From positions 1 to 31,703 of the forward strand of contig CAZCDS010000074.1 in assembly GCA_964497585.1 (NCBI GenBank): a stretch of 31,703 nucleotides of DNA. Direction: 5' to 3'. Shown piece after piece: positions 1-6,418 of the stretch. The notes under the pieces are model-generated. The model saw only the letters and a program-made list of their open reading frames with translations. It made no database searches and was not told the origin of the DNA. The translations under genes were made by a program, and so were the position numbers. The stretch comes from CAZCDS01 sp964497585 (GTDB lineage: Bacteria > Desulfobacterota > Desulfomonilia > Desulfomonilales > Desulfomonilaceae). The first letter of the stretch is position 1. The number at the start of each line of letters is the position of its first letter.

Positions 1-201
1 CCTGAAACCTCAGGGGCAACGAGGCTTTTCACTTTTCTTGATGCGCGATCAGGGGTGGGAACAGTCCACAGTTTCGTGCCGGCTGAATTGCCCCGCAATT
101 TGGCACAACCACGCCTCTCCCCAAGCCACATTTTTTCCACGAATAGGGGAGGTGGCGCCAGGTTTCATGACCGTCAGAAAGAATCACTTTCAGGTAGCCT
201 G
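1..201. other. Non-coding stretch downstream of tyrA
   Basis: No gene is evident between the window edge and the tyrA stop. No convincing hairpin with a T run was found after tyrA, so the operon end is not marked by an obvious intrinsic terminator. Confidence 0.4.
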
Positions 202-987
202 CTAACGTGACGGGTCAACAAACGATGCGACTGCGCTGATCAATTTGACGAGTTCAGCACGATCACCGGACCGACAGAGTCGAGTGATCTCGCCGATAGC
301 AAAGCTCAGCGCGGCCGCGACCTCCTCAGTGTACGGGTTGTTCAAGGCGAGGTCCGCAAACAAGTTCGGGTCCTGCTCCAATTGTCTGCGCAGCATGCGC
401 ACGAGTTGGGAGAACCAGGGCCCTGATATCGGCAACTCGGATTCCTCATCGAACCGCAGCAGTTCAAGCGACCATCCAAAACAGATCAACAACAGATGCC
501 GCAGCACCTGCACCCGAGACATGAGCCGATCGTGCTCGGTGGGCTCTATGGCTACGACCACGGCGCCCCGGTCTGCCAGGAACGAGCGGAACCACGCTGA
601 CCAGGGCCCCGACCGGGCGGGGCAAAGGAAGAAGGTTTGGCCTTCCAACGAATCGACGTTCGGGCCGAAGAGGGGATGCGAGCCCAGCACCTCGCCTCGG
701 CAGTGCTCGAGCATCCATCGGACCGGCACTTCCTTCAATGAGGTGATGTCGATGACCACGCCGTCCTCCCGGGTGACAGGACCCATCTTCGTCAGGACCT
801 GTTCCAGTTCCCCTATGGGCACGGCAACCAGGACCACGTCGTGACGAGCGACCGATTCCCAGGAGATCGGCTCGGCCGACCGGTCCGCAATCTCGACCCA
901 ATATCCTGCCTCGCGGAAGAGGCGGGCCATCAATGACCCCATCCGTCCCAGGCCGCCTATGACGCAAATGCTCTCAGGGTTCAACAA
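202..987 (-). CDS. tyrA: Prephenate dehydrogenase, TyrA type
   Basis: A 261-residue protein expected to oxidatively decarboxylate prephenate to 4-hydroxyphenylpyruvate with NAD(P)+, the step towards tyrosine, in the cytoplasm. Visible are an N-terminal Rossmann motif GGLGRMG (11-17), the substrate-pocket signature GSHPLFGP (102-109, with His104) and VQVLRH (159-164), matching the E. coli TyrA dehydrogenase half. There is no fused chorismate mutase or ACT domain; the mutase is carried by the pheA product upstream. The only in-frame start after the upstream stop at 1003-1005 is TTG (987 or 984), with a GGGGA sequence 7 bases upstream. It begins 21 bases after the pheA stop and is the last gene of the operon. 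The family is certain; the cofactor and the choice of prephenate over arogenate are not visible. Confidence 0.93.
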   Translation of the reverse strand: MLNPESICVIGGLGRMGSLMARLFREAGYWVEIADRSAEPISWESVARHDVVLVAVPIGELEQVLTKMGPVTREDGVVIDITSLKEVPVRWMLEHCRGEVLGSHPLFGPNVDSLEGQTFFLCPARSGPWSAWFRSFLADRGAVVVAIEPTEHDRLMSRVQVLRHLLLICFGWSLELLRFDEESELPISGPWFSQLVRMLRRQLEQDPNLFADLALNNPYTEEVAAALSFAIGEITRLCRSGDRAELVKLISAVASFVDPSR

Positions 988-1008
988 GGCATAATCCCCA
1001 TCTCATGA

Positions 1009-2094
1009 TCAGTGGCCGATCTGCTCGCCCGCGGGATAGCTTCCCAGGACCTTGAGCTTGCTGACCGAGGCTTCCAGCTCTTCCATGGCTTGTCTCACAG
1101 GCTCGTCCGCCTGGTGTCCCTCGAGGTCCACGAAGAAAATATAGTCCCAGGGCGACTCCTTGGAGGGACGAGACTCGATCCTGGTAAGGTTGATCCCGTG
1201 GTTTGCCAGAGGGGCAAGCGCCTGGAAGAGCGCTCCGGGCCGATGGACAACGGAAAAGACGATCGATGTCTTGTCGTTGCCGGTAGGAGCGCAGTCCTCC
1301 CTTCCCACGACCATGAAGCGAGTTACGTTCGGCCATCGGTCCTGAATGTCCCGGGCAAGTACGTTTAGTTCATGGCGTTCGGCAAGGGCTTCGTTGCCGA
1401 GGGCCGCGGTCCGCGGTTCGTCTGCGGCACGAGCGGCGGCCGCGGCCGTGCTCGGCATTTGCACGGTGGGACGGGACGGCAGATGCTTGCACAGCCATCC
1501 ACGGCACTGGGCAATCGCCTGCGGATGAGAAAAAACGGTTTCCACAGAAGCCGGGTCGGTCTCCCGCGACATGAGCACGTGGGAAATACGGCGATAGATC
1601 TCACCACTTGTCTTGAGACCGCTCACCGCGAGCCTGTCCAGAGTCACCCCGACCGCTCCCTCGTTGGAATTCTCTATGGGCACGACCCCGAAGTCGGCAC
1701 GATCGCGCTCAACGTGGTCGAAAACCTCTTCAACCGTTTCCCCCGGAACGAACTCACACGATCTCCCGAAGTACTCCTGGCCTGCCAGGTGAGTGAATGT
1801 TGCCTCGGGTCCGAGATAGGCTATCCTCGTCTGGCCCTGGAGTGCGCGGCAGGCGGAGATGATCTCGGTAAATATGTACTTGAGAGCCGAGTTGGAGAGC
1901 GGGCCGCCATTGGCGTTCACCCGCGCTTCAATGACTGTGTTCTCACGGGCCAGATCCAGAGGAGGTACGCCCGAGCTTCTCTTGACGCTGCCGATATCAA
2001 TGGCCGCGGCGGCCCTCCGCTTCAGGAGATCTACGATGTCCTTGTCGATGCGGTCGATTTCCGCTCTCAATTTGGTCAAGGCTTCCCTGTCCAT
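1009..2094 (-). CDS. pheA: Bifunctional chorismate mutase / prephenate dehydratase
   Basis: A 361-residue P-protein that should convert chorismate to prephenate and then to phenylpyruvate for phenylalanine synthesis. Residues 1-88 are an AroQ-type chorismate mutase (opening with LRAEIDRIDKDIVDLLKRR). Residues 89-270 are prephenate dehydratase (IAYLGPEATFTH, PIENSNEGAVG and the catalytic-region motif NVTRFMVVG). Residues from about 280 form a C-terminal ACT domain with GALFQAL and ESRP, the motifs that bind phenylalanine for feedback inhibition in this family. The length is normal and all three domains look intact. The ATG start has GAGGAAGGA upstream with 8-base spacing. It lies 110 bases after the DAHP synthase gene and 21 bases before tyrA, so the three genes should share one transcript. 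Confidence 0.96.
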   Translation of the reverse strand: MDREALTKLRAEIDRIDKDIVDLLKRRAAAAIDIGSVKRSSGVPPLDLARENTVIEARVNANGGPLSNSALKYIFTEIISACRALQGQTRIAYLGPEATFTHLAGQEYFGRSCEFVPGETVEEVFDHVERDRADFGVVPIENSNEGAVGVTLDRLAVSGLKTSGEIYRRISHVLMSRETDPASVETVFSHPQAIAQCRGWLCKHLPSRPTVQMPSTAAAAARAADEPRTAALGNEALAERHELNVLARDIQDRWPNVTRFMVVGREDCAPTGNDKTSIVFSVVHRPGALFQALAPLANHGINLTRIESRPSKESPWDYIFFVDLEGHQADEPVRQAMEELEASVSKLKVLGSYPAGEQIGH

Positions 2095-2204
2095 GGATTC
2101 TATCCTTCCTCAGGCTTCACCCCGCTGATTCCACAAGCGAAGGTGCGTTATAGGAACCCGGCACGCCGTACCCTTCCGCTCTCTACCTTCACGCGTATGT
2201 CTGT

Positions 2205-3101
2205 TTACACCTCACGATGGAAAAGGCCGGCCATGGAACGCAGATCCCTCATGAGATCTCCGAAAACGGCGGGCGTCAAGGACTGAGGTCCGTCACACAG
2301 CGCATTCGCGGGATCACAGTGCACTTCGACCATGATACCGTCGGCTCCTACGGCCAGCGCGGCCTTGGCCATGGGGCTCACATAACGCCATGCGCCGACC
2401 GCGTGACTCGGATCGACGATGACAGGGAGATGGCTCCTCTCTTTGAGAATTGGAACAGCGCTCAGGTCCAGGGTGTTGCGTGTCGCGATCTCGAAGGTGC
2501 GGATTCCACGCTCGCAGAGTATCACCTGATCGTTGCCCGACGCGAGGAGGTATTCAGCGGACATGAGGAACTCGTCGATTGTGGTCATCAGGCCGCGCTT
2601 GAGCAGAATCGGCTTTCCTGCGTTTCCCAGCCTTCGGAGGAGCGAGAAGTTCTGGCTGTTCCTGGTTCCGACCTGAATGATATCTGCGTACGACTCGATG
2701 AGCGGAATATCTCCGGAGTCCATTACTTCGGTAACGATGGGCATGCCCGTTGCTGTGCGCGCGATAGCCAGGAGTCTGAGTCCCTCTTCCTCGAGTCCCT
2801 GAAAGCTGTACGGGGAGGTTCGCGGCTTGAATGCGCCGCCTCTGAGTACAGACGCTCCCGCTTCCGACACACGCCTCGCGGTGGAGAGGAGTTGATACTC
2901 GCTTTCCACTGAGCAGGGGCCCGCGATGACCACAAAGCGCCTCCCGCCGATCTCGACTCCTCTGACGTCGATTACCGTGGATTCAGGATGGCTCAATCGG
3001 CTTGCCAGCCTGTACGGAGCAAGGTTGGGTCCCTTCCGATGTGATGCGAGGATCGTGTCGGCCGGCCGAGTGCTTGAAACGAGTTGAACGTCCATTGTCA
3101 T
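2205..3101 (-). CDS. aroF: 3-deoxy-7-phosphoheptulonate (DAHP) synthase, class I-beta
   Basis: Condenses phosphoenolpyruvate with erythrose 4-phosphate, the first committed step of the shikimate pathway. The 298-residue sequence aligns from about residue 28 to the end with Thermotoga-type class I-beta enzymes: IAGPCSVES (Cys63, metal ligand), GGAFKPRTSPYSFQGL, LLKRGLMTTIDEF, ILCERGIRTFE, IVDPSHAVG and GIMVEVH. The roughly 70-residue N-terminal ferredoxin-like (ACT-like) domain that gives tyrosine/phenylalanine feedback in the Thermotoga enzyme is replaced by about 27 unrelated residues. The ATG at 3101 has GGAGG at 3107-3111 (5-base gap); a second ATG lies two codons later. It is the first gene of the aromatic operon, behind an attenuator-like leader. 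The symbol is by convention; aroG or aroA(G) would also be used. Confidence 0.94.
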   Translation of the reverse strand: MTMDVQLVSSTRPADTILASHRKGPNLAPYRLASRLSHPESTVIDVRGVEIGGRRFVVIAGPCSVESEYQLLSTARRVSEAGASVLRGGAFKPRTSPYSFQGLEEEGLRLLAIARTATGMPIVTEVMDSGDIPLIESYADIIQVGTRNSQNFSLLRRLGNAGKPILLKRGLMTTIDEFLMSAEYLLASGNDQVILCERGIRTFEIATRNTLDLSAVPILKERSHLPVIVDPSHAVGAWRYVSPMAKAALAVGADGIMVEVHCDPANALCDGPQSLTPAVFGDLMRDLRSMAGLFHREV

Positions 3102-3119
3102 GATCTCCTCCCTGTGCCC

Positions 3120-3151
3120 AAAAAAAGGTCACGAGCACCGCCCATAACCTT
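3120..3151 (-). terminator. Second terminator-like hairpin before the DAHP synthase gene
   Basis: AAGGTTATGGGC (3151-3140) pairs with GCTCGTGACCTT (3136-3125) over 12 positions, three of them G-U, with a three-base loop, followed by a run of T (3124-3120). It lies 9 bases before the GGAGG of the DAHP synthase gene. It could be a second attenuator terminator or a back-up site. The U tract is shorter than that of the first hairpin. Confidence 0.5.
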
Positions 3152-3196
3152 CAAAAAACAAAAGGCCATGAGCCGGCGTCCTGCCTGCCCATGGCC
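3152..3196 (-). terminator. Attenuator terminator hairpin
   Basis: GGCCATG (3196-3190) pairs perfectly with CATGGCC (3170-3164). The stem continues inward through a G-U, GC, one A/G mismatch and GGC/GCC to a five-base loop, and is followed on the transcript by UUUUGUUUUUU (3163-3153). This is a typical intrinsic terminator placed upstream of the first structural gene and overlapping the antiterminator. Confidence 0.78.
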
Positions 3197-3256
3197 CTGT
3201 GTGGTTGTGTTTCTTACCTTTCGGTTGTTATCCTGCGCGGGCACACGGGCAGACAG
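3181..3256 (-). promoter_or_regulatory. Antiterminator pairing of the aromatic attenuator
   Basis: The segment at 3256-3244 (CTGTCTGCCCGTG, inside the leader peptide, just after the Tyr/Phe codons) can pair over 13 contiguous positions, two of them G-U, with CATGGGCAGGCAG at 3193-3181. The latter is also most of the 5' arm of the terminator hairpin, so the two structures are mutually exclusive. A ribosome stalled at YFYVYF would leave the first segment free, while one that reaches the stop codon would cover it. Confidence 0.7.
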
Positions 3257-3299
3257 CGCCAAAATAGACGTAAAAATAGCTTCTAAACTGCTCGTTCAT
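3228..3299 (-). CDS. Phe/Tyr-rich leader peptide of the aromatic operon
   Basis: A 23-codon reading frame in which 7 of residues 5-13 are Phe or Tyr, including the run YFYVYF encoded at 3261-3278, and ending in TAA. It lies between a sigma-70-like promoter and a terminator hairpin in front of the DAHP synthase gene, as expected for the leader peptide of a ribosome-mediated attenuator sensing charged tRNA-Phe and tRNA-Tyr. Translation could also start at in-frame ATGs further upstream (3305, or 3326, the latter with GAGGA about 9 bases upstream), giving up to 32 residues; the ATG at 3299 has only a weak site. Its function is regulatory and inferred; no product role is expected. Confidence 0.78.
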   Translation of the reverse strand: MNEQFRSYFYVYFGAVCPCARAG

Positions 3300-3354
3300 G
3301 CCCATATGATCCGTCTTGTAACCCATCGCGGTCATTCCTCTATACAGAGTATCA

Positions 3355-3383
3355 ATTAAAAGCGATATCCAACGGAATGTCAA
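3355..3383 (-). promoter_or_regulatory. Predicted sigma-70 promoter of the aromatic operon
   Basis: On the minus strand TTGACA (3383-3378) is followed after exactly 17 bases by TTTAAT (3360-3355), a 6/6 and a 5/6 match to the -35 and -10 consensus. Transcription should begin near 3348, giving a leader of about 245 bases before the DAHP synthase start that contains the leader peptide and hairpins. Confidence 0.72.
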
Positions 3384-3389
3384 GCCCCG

Positions 3390-4344
3390 AATCCACTGGA
3401 GTTTCCCCATTTTCACTTCCCGTAAACCTTCACCACCATAAAATCCCCTACCAAAACTCCTCTCACTCAGAAAGTTTTGGGGAATGTCCTGCGGAGTTGC
3501 GGGTAAAGTTCGGGAGTTCTTCGGAGTTCGGGGGACACCGCCCTGAGTTCGGGATATCTCGGGAACTAACACCGTCTTCTCAGGGGCGCCCCTTTTACCA
3601 GCCCGCTTGTCTCTGCAGCCATGCCTCCGCTTCAAGAAATCTCCACCCCCGAGCCACTAAGCACAGAGAATACTTCTTTGCGGTGATCGATCCGCCTCGA
3701 TTCCCGGAGCCGACCGCCCACTTGACCCAACACTCTGCCAACCCACGTACCGCTCCTGTTGGTTATTGCCTCAAACACCCTCTTGCACGGAAACAGTGGC
3801 GCAGCATGCGGCACCCCTACCACCTCGCGTTTCAATCCAAGAGATAACTGTTCGTTGCGGCTCGCAGGTTGTACCCTTATCGATAGATCCCTTTGCGCTC
3901 TCCCCTGCCCGAGCGCAGCTTCTAGAAGGGAATTCGAGGAGAGATCCTGACGAGCGTCACGTACTGCTGCTCGTACCCCGTACGGATCAGTTGGCACGAC
4001 GTAAAACAGGTAGCATACCTTTTTTAATAGTGTCACCGTGTGAAACCGGCCAGCAGGGACGCCCCACATCCTCATCGGTACGTCTATCCAATTTTCTCCC
4101 AGGGGGCTCTTTCATGCAACACAGGTTCAGCGATGTGTACTGCTGTCATTGTGAGGAGCGAAGCGACAACGCGATCCCCTCTTTTGACTATTGAACCCTT
4201 CGACATTGCTTCCTCCGGTTCAAGCCTGGAGGCGCAATGAAAGATAGTCCGGCCTCTTGACTGCAGGAGAGGGTACGGAGCGCTCCCAGACTTTCGCGCC
4301 TTAGGAGTATCAAGCAATGTATTTCAGATTTCGCCTATTGAATT
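3390..4344. other. Intergenic region without a convincing gene
   Basis: About 950 bases with only weak frames that match no family I recognise. The minus frame 3632-4075 is the longest, but it lacks a good ribosome site and protein-like composition. It contains one dispersed-repeat-like sequence at 4145-4178. Its position beside an insertion sequence suggests remodelled or decayed DNA. Confidence 0.45.
4145..4178. repeat. Dispersed-repeat-like sequence (GAGGAGCGAAGCGAC type)
   Basis: The stretch around GAGGAGCGAAGCGAC, preceded by GTCATTGTG and followed by AACGCGATCCC, resembles an intergenic repeat class that I recall from many environmental bacterial genomes in the form GTCATTGCGAGGAGC...GAAGCAATCC. 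Only one half-site is present here and no second copy occurs in the window, so the call rests on recalled similarity. Confidence 0.4.
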
Positions 4345-4387
4345 AAATGACCCCCGGCAAAGCCGGGGGCTTATTTCTGTGAGCCCC

Positions 4388-4834
4388 CTAAAGGGGGCTT
4401 TCCTCATAGGCGAGGTTGAGCTTTTCCAGTCGGGTATCCTCTTGCTCCTGTTTGCGGATGTACTTTCGCGCGGCATCTTCGCCCAGTCCAACTGTAGAGA
4501 CGAAATACCCTCTGGCCCAGAACTTTTCTCCCGTGAAATTCTTCTTCCTGCCCGGGAAGTTCCTTGCGATCGAGATGGCGCTCTTGCCCTTGAGGTACCC
4601 GATCACGTTCGATACCGCGAATTTGGGCGGAATGCTGATGCACATATGGATATGATCCGGGCGGAGATGCCCTTCCACGATTTGAGACTGCTTGTACCGT
4701 GCAAGCTCGTGAAACACCTCTCCTAGATACTTCCACAAGCTCCCGTAAATGTGCTTCTTACGCCGCTTAGGGATAAAAACCACGTGCTACTCGCAATTCC
4801 ATCTCGTGTGGTTTAGGCTCCGGTAGTCTTTCAT
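4388..4834 (-). pseudogene. tnpA: IS200-type transposase TnpA with an in-frame amber stop
   Basis: The HUH/Y1 transposase frame starts at ATG 4834 with GGGAGG 8 bases upstream and reads MKDYRSLNHTRWNCE, then TAG (4789-4787), then continues HVVFIPKRRKK to the end at 4388. In relatives the interrupted position is Tyr (C-x-YHVVFIPK), so a single TAC/TAT-to-TAG change explains the stop. The rest looks intact: the HUH motif is HIH in RPDHIHMCISIPP, and the C-terminal helix carries the nucleophile-type Tyr in ARKYIRKQEQED. A GTG at 4783 could restart translation but would lose the first beta strand. The enzyme is probably inactive unless the amber codon is suppressed. Confidence 0.8.
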
Positions 4835-4839
4835 CTTGA

Positions 4840-4877
4840 CCTCCCAGGATTCGTTGGTTGTTTTGAACCCTGGGAGG
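4840..4877 (-). promoter_or_regulatory. Hairpin occluding the tnpA ribosome binding site
   Basis: CCTCCCAGG and CCTGGGAGG (on the minus strand, 4877-4869 and 4848-4840) form a perfect 9-bp stem around a 20-base loop. The 3' arm contains the GGGAGG Shine-Dalgarno sequence of tnpA. In IS200 a 5' stem-loop that hides the ribosome site is known to keep transposase synthesis low; the same layout is visible here. Confidence 0.65.
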
Positions 4878-4936
4878 TTATTCCTACCGCCTCACACGGT
4901 CAAACCTCTGGGAGTCCCCCGGCAAAGCCGCGGGTT

Positions 4937-5848
4937 TACCGTTCGATTATTATCGTATGGAACTGCTCTGAAGTCCTTTCGTGTGGGCAAAAGTGAGCAC
5001 TCCCCTGCGACCCCTTCAGGCATACGGACTCCAGACGGTCGGTCTCTCATTTGAAGCGGATCGGGCATTGGACTTCCGGTACCACGTGTACAGCCCCGCA
5101 TGCTTTCTTGAGGCGAATTTCCAGTATGACGTCGAGCTCAATAACATCTCTGGTCTCCAGCTTTGGTGCAGGTACAGTTGGCTGAACAGCCGCGGAACGG
5201 GAAGCATGGACGGCCTGGACGACATTCTTGCGTCCCTGCAGGTCCAAAATGGTTTCCTACCGTTGCTCGTCGGTTCGGGCGCAAACAGCGACTCTTCCTC
5301 CGCTTGAGGTACCTTTGGAAGGTATCCGCTGACATTGGGAATTACCGGTCTGCAGAGTTTCCAAGTCGACACCTCCGGAGGCTTCCGTCTCTCCCATCCA
5401 CGGAACGGTAAAGAGACAACGACTTCCACTCGGCTCTCCCCAACCTTCCCCGGGAAGGTCGGCGGTCCTGCTTGCCAATTTTACTCATCAGGAACCAATT
5501 CGGCCTCAGCAAGCTCGCTCCCTTTCAGCGGCCGGAGAGGCTCTCAAACTTGATGGGTCGCGAGGGAGAAGGTCATGGGAACACCGTTGATGAGGGCCGT
5601 CAGGCCCGTACGGTAGAAGGGCGGGAACTCTTGCACGTCGCCGCTCTCTTTTCCGCGTCCAAATATTCGGACAACCCTCTCCGTCAGATCCGCCTATTCT
5701 GAAAACGTCATTCGGTTCACGCCCATACATTCTGAAATCCGACACCATGCTTGGGAACGACCAGGGCAGTGCAGTCCGTACGCCTCCTGTGGGCCACCTC
5801 CCGGCGAGAGAGGAATTGAGTAGAATGCAACCGGTCTAAGAAAGGTCC
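4937..5848. other. Unassigned intergenic region
   Basis: About 900 bases with several overlapping short frames on both strands (such as 5016-5429 minus and 4981-5307 plus), none with a good start or recognised similarity. It may be degraded coding DNA, given the decayed PAS gene that follows, but I cannot identify an ancestor. Confidence 0.4.
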
Positions 5849-5877
5849 TTGTCCAATTTCCCCTGAACGAGTAGAAT
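5849..5877 (+). promoter_or_regulatory. Possible sigma-70 promoter before the PAS/kinase genes
   Basis: TTGTCC (5849-5854) is separated by 17 bases from TAGAAT (5872-5877), 4/6 and 5/6 matches to consensus, about 30 bases before the start of the PAS reading frame at 5907. It would serve the decayed PAS gene and possibly the kinase downstream. Confidence 0.42.
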
Positions 5878-5906
5878 AGGAAGTACTATTTAAGAGGCCA
5901 CGCGAA

Positions 5907-6386
5907 GTGGAGCTCAGAGAAAGTGGGAAAACGCTAAACCAAAGCGAATCGAATTATAGAGAATTGGCCGAGCTTCTCCCCCTGTTCGTCTATACGTTAG
6001 AGACGACCGGAAATTTTACCTTCATGAACCGCGCCGGAGTGAGGCGCTGGGGTACATTGGGAGGAACTGATCGGGTATCCCAACTTCTTGACAAGCTCGT
6101 TGCAGAAGAGACGGCGGGCGCTGCGGGAGGCTCCAAAGAAGTATTGGGCGGAGTGATCCGGAGTGAAGCCCAGTACACTCTCTTAAGACGGGGCCGCGCC
6201 ACATTCCCGCTGCCCGCATACTCCTCACCCAATTGTGCGAGACGGCAAGACAGTGGGCATAAGGGGAGTTGCCTTTGGGAGGAAAAACAGGTGCGAGGAA
6301 GGGACGGCTCGATCTTCCAGGTCCATTGTCGGCCATCCATGGTCATGAATGACAACGGACGACCTGTGTGCCTGATGGCCTCGTGA
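5907..6386 (+). pseudogene. Decayed PAS-domain sensor gene fragment
   Basis: The frame starts at GTG 5907 with AGAGG upstream and opens with a clear PAS N-terminus (YRELAELLPLFVYTLETTGNFTFMNRAG), close to the fourth PAS of the nine-PAS kinase downstream (YRELAELLPQLVYEVDDTG). PAS sequence then jumps between frames. ALGY and EELIGYP appear in the two other frames near 6040-6080. The original frame resumes at LVAEE and gives QYTLLRR and FPLPAYSSP. The next stretch, IVRDGKTVGIRGVAFG, is in another frame (6228-6280). The frame ends near 6386 with a TGA inside a sequence resembling the RDIS end of a PAS domain. Several small indels have therefore scrambled one or two PAS domains, although the 159-codon frame happens to stay open. 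Confidence 0.68.
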
Positions 6387-6418
6387 GATATCTCGGTTCT
6401 CGGAATGGGGTGGGCGTC

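Larger units (their letters stand above)
4345..4936 (-). mobile_element. IS200/IS605-family element, tnpA-only type
   Basis: A roughly 0.6-kb unit with a TnpA-like transposase frame flanked by matching hairpins. At 4351-4369 CCCCCGGC-AAA-GCCGGGGG is a perfect 8-bp stem; at 4916-4934 CCCCCGGC-AAA-GCCGCGGG is the same sequence with one mismatch. Subterminal hairpins recognised by TnpA are diagnostic of this family, which transposes as single strands and leaves no target duplication. Another hairpin (4382-4399, 7-bp stem) overlaps the tnpA stop codon. Exact ends are approximate because IS200 elements lack terminal inverted repeats. Confidence 0.8.

Noticed and set aside
1372..2286. 304-codon plus-strand frame across pheA
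   Set aside because: Antisense to a fully conserved pheA; no ribosome site and no recognisable domain.
3098..3145. 15-codon frame overlapping the DAHP synthase start
   Set aside because: Its only ribosome-like site is 2 bases from the ATG and lies in a hairpin; kept as a remark in the findings but not called a gene.
3632..4075. 147-codon minus-strand frame
   Set aside because: No good start or recognised motif; sequence beside the insertion element looks like decayed or repetitive DNA.
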